Part shown: piece after piece, positions 1 through 12,540 of the stretch
How the letters are laid out: every line of letters starts with the position of its first letter
Position numbering within the stretch: position 1 is the first letter of the stretch
NCBI GenBank assembly: GCA_022747635.1
Contig: JAKTNV010000003.1
Location: forward strand, 97,736,454-97,800,453
Reading direction: 5' to 3'
Origin: Hetaerina americana
Taxonomy: Eukaryota; Arthropoda; Insecta; Odonata; Calopterygidae
Length of the DNA stretch: 64,000 nucleotides
The notes under the pieces: model-generated
Databases searched by the model: none
What the model was told of the DNA's origin: nothing
Seen by the model: the letters and a program-made list of their open reading frames with translations, nothing else
Program-made: the position numbers and the translations under genes

Positions 1-1230
1 CACGCTCACACACACACACTTGCGCACACATCGACTGAGGATTGGAGGCCCCAACCGAGTCAGCTAAGCCAATTTAGGCCCCTTTAACCGGGTGGTCCGA
101 AGGGTGAGTTCGTTTGGCGTGTGTGTGCTCGAGAGAGAGGTAGAGAGAGGCGGTGAGGCATGGCTCTCCTGCACCAATAAAATCATACGCACCAGCTCAC
201 CAACTCTATCTCCCCCTTCCCTCACTATTTCGCTCCGACCCTCCCAAAGCCCTCTCGCTCCTCTCCCACCCGAAGGGGGGGCGGGGGGGAGCGAACGACC
301 GGCGGCATCCACCGCGCTTGGGACCCACCACCACCACCAACGTGATACCCGCTGCGTCCACTCCCGGAATCATCGGTGCCATAAAGTTAACCTATAGGAT
401 GATGGAGTGGTTATTAGACCTCAATTATATGGCTTGCCGATCCGGGAGGGGGATTGGAATACGACCCCGTACGACGGCGAAATCCTATACATACATACGT
501 ACGTACGTATAAACTTACTCGTGGGCGACGCAAAAATAAGCAGTCGATAGGGAGGGGAATGAATAACGCTGTATTCAGGTTGAGAGTGAAGGGGGCGAGG
601 GATAGGGATAGGGGAGATGCGAACGGGAGGTTCCAATGGTCGCCAGAAGGATATGAACACCCGCCTTCACCCTCGCCTCTTCTGCTCACTTCGTCTACAA
701 CTCTGCGTATCCTCGTGAAAGGGGGGAGGGACGCTACGAATAAAAAAACGATCCCAGAGCTCCGTTCGTCACCAAGGGAAATGATAAATTCATTTGCTTT
801 ATGCACTACTCGCCCCATCCCTTTGCTATTATCACCGCTACCGAAAATTTCGAGGAGTTAAAACGGAAAAAAATATATTCAGCGGGGAATCCTACCCACT
901 GTTTTTACGACTCCCTTTATTGTGTGTTGGTCAGGGATGCGATGAGCGAAAGACAGCGATGGAAGAGGAAAGGGAAAGTGGGAAGCCGGGAAAGAAGGGA
1001 GAAGGGCGTGAGGCAGTAGGGAGAAGGGGCGGAAGAAGGAGGAGGGGAAAGGGGCGAAAGGCGTTTTATGACGAAGGAGTTTATCGCTGTCACGAGATTT
1101 CCATGCTAAGTTCCTTCATGTTCCCCTACTCCATTCGGAAAGACGCGACGGTGGTTAGGAGATGGCGTCGTGAGGCAATAATAGTCATCATTTCAGGGGA
1201 TCACAGCGTGTATAAACGTTGATTGGCCGA
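1..1230. other. GC-rich, purine-biased island with no recognised gene
   Basis: The segment opens with a short CA-rich microsatellite (about 1-30) and continues as GC-rich DNA. The first part is mixed, and 540-1060 is rich in GGGA and GAAG purine runs on the plus strand. Open frames of 100-140 codons exist here in several overlapping frames on both strands, but their translations are Arg/Gly/Glu- or Ser/Pro-rich and match no family I know. A short tetranucleotide run of CATA/CGTA units lies at about 488-510. I see no RNA gene and no convincing splice signals, so this is annotated only as a compositional island. Confidence 0.6.
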
Positions 1231-2390
1231 TTCATTACTATAGACTGCGTGGTGGTGCACAGAATGTAAATTTCTACCAAATCTTCAATAGCCGCGGACG
1301 GGACCAAATTTGGGATTCCAAAACGGCGCTGTTGATCTCATCTAATGGTCGCTGTATCAGAGAGACTACCAAATGAAATATGTGAACATACGACCCCGTG
1401 GTAAATTATTATCAAAGAATAGAGTTTGGCCGTTTGTGATTTCATCGGCCATTTAATCAGTTCTCAAATCATATACAGGTAGTCATAACTTAAGAGGTAT
1501 TTGAGCATCCATTTCATTGCAAAAAAGAAACTCAAACGTTAAATCAACATTAGATCAATATTACTGGCTTTTAAAAAACGTATCAAGTAATCTGTTACTC
1601 TAAAATTATGTATAATGCTACATACTATCAATTCATATTCAACTAAAGCTATAGTCGAGTGTCATGATTGATGATATCCTGGTAAAAATAGGACACCTTA
1701 ATTATTATAAAAGTTAGAAATATTTTAACATTGTGTTCGCAAATAAATTCATAAAATGCAGCGGCTCCATGGGTGATATGAAAATCCTTCACATATCTCG
1801 CCAGTAAAACAAGAGCCTATAAACAGCCAGAAAATTACCACAAAAAATAAATTTTAATAAAAAGTGTATAACAGTTATTAAATAAAAACAATCGTAATAC
1901 CATCTAAATGTGAAAGGTAATATAACCATATTAATGACTTTATTTCCTGGTAAAATGAGCTACGTATCCATCGAGGTTGCTTTTTTAAATACAAAATCCA
2001 GAGTAATAATTTGATGGTTTTTAAATTAAATGCTAATTTACGACAATTTTTAATGTGGTTGTGATTTTTGCTGGTCTTCCCAGTCCTTAGGGTTATGAAT
2101 ATTTGATTATTTGTCTGTGGAATTTGGGACGCAATTTCATTGGACGAGCAAATTTACAAGCAATCACGACATTTTTTTCCCTCCGAAGGTTAAAAATTGC
2201 GCCATGCTTAAAAATGCATTTGAAACCCATTACTGGTCGCCGTTAAAAAAGTTTCTCAACGAAATATGGTGCACTAATGGAATTTTTCCCGCAAATTAGC
2301 GGGTGATAAACAATTACGGCATAATAAACTCTTCGATCGGTAATTCTGAATAAAAAAATATTTTTTAAACCGAAAATTATGGGTTTTAAA
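1231..2390. other. AT-rich intergenic or intronic DNA
   Basis: This stretch is AT-rich, with dense stop codons in all frames and no open frame above about 62 codons. I found no transposon terminus, tRNA-like box or tandem repeat in it. Confidence 0.6.
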
Positions 2391-2739
2391 TATGCCTTGC
2401 CGGAGACGTCGTGGCTGCCGCACTTTTGCCGCGTTGTGTACAAATCAAGCGGCCAAAGTCCGCAATCATTCATACGCAAGGTCTCTCGAGTGTCTAACGC
2501 CATTTGTTCTGGCTTACTACCACAAAAAAAGTTATTTCGTTTCTAAACCTGTAATGGTTTCGTTGCGACTGTCTATATATGTCCGCGAGCACTGGACTCA
2601 TTCTACCTCTCTCTGCCCAAATTCCTCCTCCATCTCCTCCTAATACCCCAGCCCCCTATCCCCACCCTCTGCATCCACGCCCAACGCCACGATAATTCCA
2701 CTGCCCTGGAACCGCGCAAGCCACACCATGATTAACTAA

Positions 2740-3332
2740 TTTTTTTTCGTCCTCTCCGTGGCGTCATGGGATTGCGTCGGCGGATTTTCGGTGGTGGCGT
2801 CGGCGGCGGCGGTATATTTTCCCAGATATTCGGCGGTGAGGGGCAGAGGGGGCAGGTGGGACGAGAGGGAGGAGGCAATCGCTTCCCCACATGGGGAGCG
2901 TAGACTTGGCGGGAGGGACATAAATGTTCGTAAAAAAAATTGAGGGAAAAAGTGCCGGAAAGTTTTAGAACCAATTAGGCGGGTGCGTTCCGCGCTCCCT
3001 CCCGCGGACCCGGGTACGCGCGCACGTTTCGGTATCCGCGCCAAAGTTGGGAGTGGAACCGCGGCGCACCATGCCGCGAACGCATAGGCTGAGGGACGAA
3101 CGGAAGGCGGGAGTAGATTTCGAGGGGAAGAGTGTGCCGCGTGTGGGATTTATGTGATCATGGACCGCGGGCGACGCCGGAGAAGTGACGCGCTACGTTT
3201 GGTCTGCGAGACTGCGTGATAATCACATGAGTCGAACTTTCCATCTCATGTGTTTACTGTAGCGTATGCCAACGGCGAGTTTCTACACGACAGAATCATT
3301 TTGGAAAAATACATCTACAGCTTACCCCGCAG
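2740..3332 (+). promoter_or_regulatory. CpG-rich island ending in a strong splice donor (candidate first exon)
   Basis: From about 2745 to 3230 the DNA is rich in CpG, with runs of GGCGG and several CGCG tetramers near 3010-3020, unlike the AT-rich DNA that follows. The island grades into less CpG-rich sequence that ends in a consensus donor, CAG followed by GTAAGC with the cut at 3332/3333. The only ATG-started frames between 3060 and 3332 are short, for example the one beginning at 3160, so any exon here would be a 5' untranslated leader with small upstream frames. This is inference from composition plus one splice site. No TATA box or acceptor partner was identified. Confidence 0.3.
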
Positions 3333-6300
3333 GTAAGCCTGAAAAATGGTTCGTTTTAGGGGTCGATAGGTTGTCAGTACTTAATTAGCAATAGAGTTTA
3401 GATGATTATTGCCACATAATAGCAAAATTTGCCGTAAATTATATTTCCTATCGCATCAGCTTCTAAATTTTCTAAAATTATTTCTCACTGTGGACTCGCC
3501 AACCAATGCGGAGCTAGAATTATTTCCCCTTTGCCTCTTTGTTGAAGTTCAAAGATGTGCAATTTTCTAAAATTTTAAATGGCCTATGTAATCTTATTAT
3601 CTCCGATGTCTCCCAACCAAGGTCTTCAAATATAACGTGGCGCTTTCTTTTTGCTGATTCTTCGTGAAACGGGCATATTTTGCAGGTATCTACGTAATTT
3701 CAATCAATTATCATGTTTTTTGAGAAGGGTTATTAGCACCAACGTACGTAATTACGGTAATATCTGGCCAACCTGTAAAACTTCTTTCCAAAATTTCATT
3801 GAAAAATTTCCCCAAAATCATGCTACCACTACAATTCGTTTCCAACACTCTTGCAACGGTTTTCAATGCCAGAGATCGAAACGGCTGCCCAACTAGAGGA
3901 CACATTTTCTCATATATCAAATAACAGTCCTTTGTAAATATCATATGCATAGTAGTAGCACAACGTACTTTCAGTCACTCCTTTACCAATAAGAATTACT
4001 TTTTTCAAATATTGTGTAAATCAAAGATAGTTTTCTACACAATTTGGCTAAAACAGTACATACCTGTAAAAGCGTACATTCATGCCTATTTAACCTCAAA
4101 TTGATTATTATTTCAGTGCATTTGATTCTCTTTTAACTTACTACCAATATTTTTTAGCTGCCCGAGACGGAAAAGAGTGCATAGAAATATAAAAAAAGGG
4201 TAGATACTCGCCTATATCATTCACTGAAGACCTTACGATTACTAAACTATTGAGGAAAAACAAAAAAAAATATAATACCTGCATCTACCATGAATTCCGC
4301 TTTAAAGGAGCAAGTAAATGCCAACGTTATTTTCTAACTTGAGTCCACCAATTACCAACACCATCAAAATAATCTCAGCTTAAAGATAACTCTCCGCAAT
4401 TGTATACTCCATGATGATAATCATATAGGAAAGTTTTCGCTTGGGAAGATGTGTTTGCACAAAGAGAGAACCTCGAGGTAACATTTACAATCCCTACAAA
4501 CCTTTTATTGAGCGAAGCAATTACGCCAGGTCCCCGTTCTTATTCCATAGTGTTCCCCCGCGGTATTCCATGACAAGCTTTGCCCTTCCTACCTTCGGTC
4601 TTGCCTCCCTAATTCCCCCTTCCTCGCGCAACTGACATATTCTCCGCCCGTTGTTTGCTGGCGACCGAGAGGGGTAGAGTGAGAGAGTGAGAACCAATCG
4701 CGTAGCAGCAACCGAGTCGATAATGAACTCCCAAAATCAGGAGATTGCACTGCGGTAGGGAGGATAGATGAGTTGGCCGGGGGTCGAGGATGCGAGGTTG
4801 GAGGTCAAGAGGAGCACAATTGGAGTGTGAAAGTAATTGTCACTAGAATATAGTTTCACTCGGTCAGCGTGAAAATGGAGAAAGGTAGCCGAAGACATTG
4901 GCATTCACTTCTATTATTGAGATGAGACCTGGAGTCATATGGGCCTCAGAGATTGAGAATATGAACTTACTTTTAGTAAATACTACAAATGTTATGCTAG
5001 TAGAGTCACAGATAGTTTTTAGAGAGAGAATCACAAATAAAATTTTCAAAGGGTACAAACACAGACATTAATAAAATGAAAGGGTTTTAAGGGCTCCGAA
5101 GAGAAAATAATTCATCCATGTATACCAATGGTGTGCATTAAAAATCCAAACAATATTCAATTTAAATATAGGATCAATACTAATTTTAGCTATAATAATG
5201 GATTTAATGACCTTTGTGTATTCGAGAACATTAATAACACTAATGCAATTATTTTTATAAATATTATATAAAAACGTAGACTTTGACATGTTTAGTAGTC
5301 TTTCGGAAAAAATGTCCTCGAAAAAGCGAGTTATTTAATGGAAAATCGAAATTAACTGATGTATGTGTTTTGACATTACCTTGTTTACCTCCTTGCAGCA
5401 GCCCAGAGTGGTAGACGGAATGAGAAAAGTGCTACAATCACTAAGGGTATTAAACATACTAACGTACAGAAGATTTGAATGACTGTGTGAATGTTAGCTG
5501 AGTGTGAAGTAGCAATGCGCCTTTTTATAACACCTAGAGTTTTCATCACACCTATTGATTTCCTCAAAACTCCATATTCTCACTGCGTGCAACTCTGAAG
5601 GATTTAATGAACTATTGTCAAGTATGCCCAAAAACTTACCTTTTTTCTTTATGAGCCTAATCAGGAAAATTTTTGGACGTAACACTAGCAAGTATTTAGC
5701 TAAAACAGTTAATGAAATGCAAAAATAGTAAAGTTTTGAGAATAAATAACTAACTTAAGATCAAGGCAAGAAAAGGTGGTTCTGTTGATGACTATGCTGT
5801 GAAGAAGAATTATAACATACGTAAAATATCGATGCATGACATATTTAGTGAAGCAGGAAGCCAAAATTATTGGAGTATAGAGACCTAACGTGAATAATCC
5901 TTTTGCAAACTCCAAGGAAAACAGAAAGTTTGGCACCAAAATTCTGAAATAATTTTACCTGGTACATCTAAAATGTTGCCAGAAAAGTTCATTTTAATTG
6001 ACTGAAAATGCATTCTCCTAACGCCATTATTTAAATGAGAAATTACAGCATCAGAGAAAAATTATGGAACAATATGCAAAAGAACGCGGATGAAAGTGGA
6101 AAAAAATACTTTTGATGAACTTGTTTTGTTGATAAGACAAACCAAAAAATAATTATTGTTGATTGAAAGGTCAATATTTGGATTTGGATTAATTTTTAAT
6201 AACAAGGGACATTGAAAGACATTATTCTCAGTTCCGCTGGCAAGCAGACGTTATCCTAGAAAATACTAGATGACATTTCCTTGAAAGCAGCCTTTTGGCG

Positions 6301-6380
6301 AAAGCGCTCATTAATTAGGAGAGGTGTAATGGAAAGCAACTAAAAGCCAATAACATGCATTAAACGATACATAAGTGCGC
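3333..6380. other. Mostly AT-rich DNA without recognised genes
   Basis: The segment is AT-rich apart from a more GC-rich patch at about 4440-4810 that contains GAGAG repeats and an accumulation of pyrimidine runs. Open frames are all under 82 codons and none resembles a known protein. No terminal repeats, tRNA boxes or microsatellites of note were seen. Confidence 0.6.
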
Positions 6381-7460
6381 AAAAGTATTTCCCCGGTCGG
6401 ACTGCTTGTTTTCCCCGGCAAGGGGAAGTCGGAATGAAAACGGGAGAACTGATCGAAGCGTATTCAAGGGCTGCAAAAGTGAAACGGGAGGGAGACAATG
6501 GATAGAGAGTGCGCGAGAGAGGGTAGGACGGGAAGAGGGGGAGAGGTCACAACTGAGGCGGCAAAGCGTTGCTTCGAATTTCGAACGTCGCTCTTCCGAT
6601 CGATGACTGGGGTTGGAGAGGGCGGGAGTTAATGGGGGGAAGGGTCAAGTGGGGGCGGAAGTTAGCGGGTAAAGGTGGGGGCGGGGAGGCGGGGTTCGGT
6701 CGTGGGGGCGGAATGAAAGAGGGGTGGGGCGGGTAGGAGGGGAGATGGACGGGGGCGGCGGACCGGATTCGGAGTGGGGCGGAAGAGCAATCGTGGACCA
6801 GGCAGCAGCAGTGGCCGGCCCGCCGCTTGGTTGGTGTTGGGGAAAAGGACTGACTCGGCCAAAGTAAATAAAAACTCATTTCTGCGGCGCCTAGAGGGGT
6901 GTTTTCGGGGGTTTTAGAAGGGAGCAGTGGGCGGGAAGAGGTGCCTTGGCCGGGGGAGAGGGGAGGTCCTGAGGGAGAGTGGTGGGAGAGTGAAGGATAG
7001 ACACAATGGAAGAGGTGATAAACCTCACGGGTTTTGTCGGCCAATGATGGAGTTCAGGGGAGTACTTTTTTCACGCCCCCATGCGTCGTTTTGTCGCAGT
7101 TTCTCAACGCGAGTTTATGACGCTGCCCCGGCAGCGATTGTTCGCTCGAGTTGCCGGGGGGTCATTGGGAAGGTTTGACCCCCACCCTCTCATCGGTAAA
7201 TGCCATCTAGCCGTGTTTCACGCCGTTTTGTTCCCTTCCGCAACCCTCACACCCTGGGGTGGCTCTTCTCCTCATCTCTCCATTCTCCTACGCCACCTCC
7301 CGCCACTCGCTCGTCGAACCAACACTCCGGGGTGAGCAGAAAAAAAGAGGTGTACGACGGAATTCATGGATACGCCTCTTCCGCCTTCATTTCCGAACCT
7401 TAGTTTTCCGATGGCTTCGCTATCTCTCACCTGGGAGCCGCAATTATCAGGAGACCGTGC
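6380..7460. other. GC-rich island, purine-rich on the plus strand then pyrimidine-rich
   Basis: Positions 6480-7000 are dominated by GGGA, GGGG and GCGG runs on the plus strand. Positions 7190-7320 are instead pyrimidine-rich. The longest frame (minus strand, 6547-7044, 165 codons) is Pro/Ser/Leu-rich and is read as a shadow of the purine bias, not a gene. The island might be promoter-like, but no specific core elements were found. Confidence 0.5.
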
Positions 7461-8837
7461 CTTGAAAATCTTCAAGGATTATTGTCCCCGGATGAGATTA
7501 GGATGTTTTTTCCGCATTAAGTAATCATTCATCTTCAGCGGACGTTTCCTAAAATTCAAGAAAAGGTTGACACCGCCTTATTCAAGAGAATAAAAGGCAG
7601 TCGATATCTGTTTGAATCAGAAGATTTCAAAGTAACTGAGTACATACTAGAAAGAAATGCAACTGAATGATTTTCATGTTGCAAAGTTGGGTTAAAATGT
7701 TCATAGGAAAATCTTTTCAGACATATACAAAACAATTTATTAATTTTCCAGCACAAGAATATTTTTAAAAGGGACCAACTGAATGGGAAAAACGATAGAG
7801 TAAACTAAGCAAACTTAGAAAACTATTGCTCACGTAATGAGAACTGTCACGACCAAAAACCAGCGTGGGTACCCTAAATTTTGGCTGAAGATATTTTGTG
7901 ACATTATTTATTTGATTTTTGTTTATATCTTAAATTTTTGACTAATTTGTCGCGCTTTTTTATAATTAATTTATACACACAAAGAGTATACGTAAGTAAG
8001 GGAAAGCCTTTGCTGAAATAAAATATTTTCCACCACAACTTCACGGTAAAATACTGAAAGCTTCCTAAACGATGTCTTAACAAGAAATTAAGATTTGGTT
8101 ATTGCGCAATGAAGCGAGGCCAGATAAATTCAGCGAGACAGTCTAATCTCTTACCATTAATCTCTCAGCTCTCATACTCTTACCGCAGCCAGACCCTGAA
8201 TCGCAAATAACCTCTTCAAACCTAGGACCATCCGCTCGTTCTATTTTATGTCTGACCCGCAAGGGGAACACAGTTTGGGCCGTCCTCCATTTTACGGTGA
8301 TATGTCTCCGAAAATTGTGACTCTTGCTCCTGCGGATTCAACCCGACCAAAAACCTGACCCCGCAAAACCCTATTTTATGCAAAAACCCCGCACGCCACC
8401 AAAAACCACTTCCTCCTTCCCCGCGCTTGGACATCGGGACATAACCACGCCCCGCCCCCCCCGGGCCGACCCTCCCTCACCCAACCAATGCTTTACACCA
8501 TACTCCGTAAGTTATTGTGCATGGAAATGCAAAACGTGATTTCCTATTGCAATGGAAAACCGCCTTTGTCCAACAGTACTTATCGCCATGCTTTGGCGAG
8601 TGTATCAGAGCTAAAACATTAGCAGGTGTTACGTCAGGACAACGATTCGAATAGACTTATAGTGACGCTAAACCCAAAAATAATGGAAAATGTCAAAGCA
8701 TCTCAAATTTTTCTGAGTGAAGTGAAGACTAAAATGTACCCATGAAAGAATTAGCCCACGAGCTTCGACGGCATTTGGTCAAGAACTTGCCTTTTAACAC
8801 AATTTTAGAGATTTTGAGGGAAAAACATTCTGAAAAG
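7461..8837. other. AT-rich DNA with a short C-rich insert
   Basis: This is AT-rich DNA with no recognised genes. A patch at about 8240-8480 is unusually rich in CCCC and CAAAA runs on the plus strand and differs from both flanks. It could be the edge of an unrecognised repeat, but no terminal repeats or coding similarity were seen. Confidence 0.5.
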
Positions 8838-8992
8838 ATAAATCAAACGAGAGATGGTACTTTTTTCCACACTTTATTTTACAAGTCGACCGGTTTCGTC
8901 GCATAGGCGACATCATCAGGTGCCTATGCGACGAAACCGGTCGACTTGTAAAATAAAGTGTGGAAAAAAGTACCATCTCTCGTTTGATTTAT
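8838..8992. repeat. Foldback element with 71-bp perfect inverted-repeat arms
   Basis: The left arm (8838-8908) is the exact reverse complement of the right arm (8922-8992), separated by a 13-base loop at 8909-8921. Each arm contains a GTCGAC site and a segment reading GAAACCGGTC on one strand. A perfect 71-bp arm in otherwise diverged AT-rich DNA implies a recent origin or gene conversion between arms. The motif combination (ACCGGTTTCG followed by a CATCATCAGG block) is one I associate with Penelope-like retroelement termini in arthropods. The simplest reading is therefore two such termini joined head to head, or a small foldback derivative. No reverse transcriptase or GIY-YIG frame is present nearby, so it is non-autonomous. 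The inverted repeat itself is certain, and the family assignment is inference. Confidence 0.95.
8885..8920 (-). ncRNA. Hammerhead-ribozyme-like core (Penelope-type, minimal stem III)
   Basis: Read on the minus strand, the sequence contains CUGAUGA (8919 down to 8913), one extra U, a 5-bp stem GUCGC/GCGAC closed by a CUAU loop, then GAAA and ACCGGUC. The last block would form a three-pair stem III with no loop, ending in the GUC cleavage triplet at 8888. The order CUGAUGA, stem II, GAAA, tiny stem III, GUC matches the minimal type I hammerhead described in Penelope-like elements, where the short stem III works in a dimer. Two features weaken it. There is an extra U before stem II, and no obvious stem I pairing exists between the bases before CUGAUGA and those after the cleavage site. 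The surrounding 71-bp hairpin would also compete with ribozyme folding. Confidence 0.5.
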
Positions 8993-9189
8993 TAGAATGG
9001 ATTTCCACAAAGTGAAGCCTGAAACCATCGAGTTTATTCTGAAAAGAGTTATTCCACGATTGTCTAAAGCTTGTTAATCAACTCTTGAGTTGACTTATTC
9101 AAAAAATAAAAACAAATAAAAACTAAAATCTTTGGGAGACTTTACCGGAGATAATTACGGTATCATCTTAGATATTCTTACTACATGCT

Positions 9190-10340
9190 AAGACTTGGGA
9201 GTAGAATGGGGGATAGAGTGAGAGAGGGAGAGGAGAAGGAACGGAAAACATTCGGTAAATAAACATTCCACTCCATCTCGATCCCCTTGTAAAACCCCCA
9301 GCGCCCTCCCGGCGGCACCCGAACTTAGCAGCCTTAACGTCATGATTGCGCGGTGAGTTTTACTTTCCCATTTCCATCCCTCGCCGCGCAATCCCGTCCC
9401 CGTGCCCCTGCGCCCCCCTCATGGTCCTCTCTCCCCTCCTTCCCCCCACACACGCGAGCCCTCTCCCGGCCCAGAGAGAGCGAGCTCCCTCATTTCCCAT
9501 TAACTTCATTAGCTAGCGCCAAATACCGACCCCACCCCCTCGCAGTCACCCCCTAACCCAATCCCTTTCTTCTCCTCCCGCTATCCTCACCCCTTTTCCT
9601 CCACCCATTTCCCCGGCCTGCACTTCTCATTTCATCCCGTCGCATGCCCTTCCTCCTCTCCGCTCTGGAACAACCCCTATCCCATCCCCCCCGCCGCTTT
9701 TGTTTCCGTGATTTAAAGAGCTTACAAATTCCTCCGTCCCGCGGCCCTCGTGTCACCGTATAAGCCCCAAGGCATTATTACACACGCAGAGGCCCACTCT
9801 AACCCGGGATAGAGAGGGGGAAGTGAGGTGGGGGGGTGGGATGGTTAGAGGTAGGGATGGGCTGGTGAAGGGTGGGAAGGGAAAAGTCCTTCCTGCACAT
9901 CCCCTTCCATCCTCTTTACCTACCCTTTGCCCTTTCATCCCGGCGGCTCCACCTCTTGCATCCCTTTAGCGCCTTTCGACCCCTTCGCCTGCCCCACCGA
10001 AGCTCCCGTACCCAGTCCCCTTCCCACCTCCCTTTTTAAGCTCCCCCGTCGGGCCCACGATCCTCTCCATTCCTCACTGAACCCTTGCCCCCCCCCTACT
10101 TCCTCGTTTCCTCTATCTTACGCACACTGGCATCGACTACCACCAAAAACGAGCAAAAGATAGTTTCCTTCCTTTATTCTCCAACGCACTTTACCTCGCC
10201 TAAAATTCCTTCAACTGACCTCTTTTATTCTTCCAGCACACCTATGAATCCCATTCACCTTTGCTTCACACAAAATTCGCGCGCGCATCTAAACCCACTC
10301 CTCGCCTCATCAAAAACTGCTACGTTGCGCCATTTAGCCG
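9190..10340. other. GC-rich, pyrimidine-biased island
   Basis: From about 9360 to 9700, and again from 9890 to 10130, the plus strand is a near-continuous series of CCCT, CTCC and TCCC runs. A purine-rich interval at about 9805-9890 interrupts them. Frames of up to 119 codons translate to Pro/Ser/Leu repeats and are not credible proteins. The island has no recognised RNA gene or transposon end. Confidence 0.5.
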
Positions 10341-11560
10341 CGGTCAATGCCTTGGCCTACCTTGGACGATTCCAAACAATAAAGCCACAAAAAGAGTATT
10401 TTTACGTTTTTCGACTTTGTAATGTGAGGGGATTAAAAAATTAAATAACTGATTGACAACATTCCCTTTGATTGATCAATTTATTTTTCATTATTCGAGA
10501 TGGAGAATAAACGCTGTAGATAGAAAACGGATGTTGACATAAATAAAGAAAGTGGAATTCAATAAACATCCCTCGTAAACGCTGTTTTTTCTATGCTAAT
10601 AGGAAATCAAATCCGAAAGAAAAATAACGCATTATGTGAATAAAGAGATACAGAGGGTAAATTTACAAATTTTTCTTTTTTCGGATGGCATAGAATGTAA
10701 AACACAATCAAGATGCTTTCAGGGCATTTCTGCACGATTAAAGTATATGAAGGACTCGGCAAGATGAAGAAATAAAAAAGTAATTGATCAATGAAAGTAA
10801 AAATAAAGGTTAAATGCCAATTGTCTACAGAAAATTAGATTCATAATAGGTGGAATTCATCCCCGGCCACAAATATATTAATAAAATGTAAGAAGTTGAA
10901 TAAGCGCCGAAATATGAATTCATCAAAAACTGTATGTTCTAGCAATATTTTTCAACAGAAAAATAAACACAAATGAAAACAAATGTCCTTAATGCTCACA
11001 GTAAACTCAAGTATTTCATATTATAATGTTTTGTAGATATCAATTTACCCGACAGGTGAAACTTCGGAAAACCAGGAAAACTAAAACTTAGACATTTTCA
11101 GTAATGGTAGGCATTGAAGACGTGTAATGAATATCAAACTGATGGATTAAATGAGAACGTAACAAACAAAATGCAAAAATTGTAAGCAAACGTTCAATTA
11201 GAGCATTACGTACATGATATGTATTCGGCTCTTCTTGAGATAGTGGTAATCTAGGAAAAATTACAATAAAAATCCAACGAGAAGAAGTACAGGATAAAAT
11301 CATTGACTAAATCAATGATGAGGAGTATTTCGATTTAAAACCGTTGAATTGTAACCAAATATTTTTTGATTAATAGATTAATAACTAAATCAACTATTTT
11401 AATTCTTTCTGGTTTAAATTTCAATAAAACACTTTTAAAACTAACAACATAAATGCGTATACCAAGAGATGAAAGGCATTCTATACTTTCGTGGTTTGGC
11501 GAAAGAATTGATCATTGCACCAAATGAGACTGATTATAATTGCAAACACTATCATATGAA
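10341..11560. other. AT-rich desert
   Basis: The DNA is strongly AT-rich with many short adenine and thymine runs. The longest frame is about 71 codons and is not recognisable. Nothing repetitive or structured stood out. Confidence 0.6.
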
Positions 11561-12540
11561 GTAAATTGATCCTTGAGGTCGGATACTGTAACAACAAAGC
11601 TCCGGCCCTATGCGTATGGCTACCTAAGCCATCACCATTTATCACCGGTCCTTCAACCAAATTACCGGTTTACTGTAATTTCCCCTTTCATCCTACCCTT
11701 CTCGCACTCAGTTGGATTGCCGCTTTTTCTCCCTCTTTAAATGAATCTCCAATATTTTTCCCATTGGTTATATTCGTTGGATATTTTCGTTTATATTTTC
11801 CACAAACTGACGGAAAAAACTATTTTAGATCAATGCTCCAGTTTTTCACGTTCACCTGAGTGACCGAATGTTCAAAGCCCTCTTTGCATCCAGGGTCACT
11901 CACGTACTTCGGCCGCTCCGTTTCCCCACACCTCTACTCCATTTCGGCCAGTTTTCCCATACAGTTTTCAATGAGCGCTTTGCATTTTCTTTCCCTCTCG
12001 GATTACATGAGTTTTAATATTTTTTTCTGGCTTATTATCGCCAACCATGCTGCTTTCGAGACAATTTACAAGTCGTCTGGGAGGCGGAGCCGTGCGGAAC
12101 GAGGAAGAGGCGGGAGGGGGATAATGCTGACCTGATTAATGAGAATAGGCCAGAGAGGAGGGGAGAGGAAAGTAGGGAATAAGGAGGAATTGGGAGCGGA
12201 GGACAAAGAAAAGGAGGCATGGGAGTGGAAAGAAAACAAAAGATCCGGCGAGCAACATCATGACAAGGAGTCCGCCGTCCTGCCCGTCTCATTCCTCTTC
12301 ACGGAGTCTGTGCGTGGCGGCATCATACGCCAAGACCCTCCGGCATGCATTACGAATTCTATTAAGGCCATTGTCAATATATCTCTTGGCATCCAGCGCT
12401 CCCTCCCCCTACCTCGGTCGCCAGCTCAACCGCCACATTTCCCATTTCTTTCCCCGGGAGCATGACTACCAAGTCACCGGGGTCCTCTCGCTGTAGACCG
12501 TCCCTTCTGCTGCTCCTTCTGCTTCGGCATTAGGCTTGGG
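11561..12540. other. Intermediate-GC segment with a purine-rich core
   Basis: GC rises from about 11570. Positions 12080-12250 form a purine-rich block of GGAGG, GAGGGG and AAAGAA runs, followed by a pyrimidine-rich part to 12500. Open frames of up to 108 codons follow this bias and match no family known to me. No promoter motif combination was seen. Confidence 0.5.

Noticed and set aside
7984..7996. Short similarity to the end of the iab-4 microRNA hairpin (AGTATACGTAA)
   Set aside because: Only 11 bases match and no complementary arm is present upstream; expected by chance.
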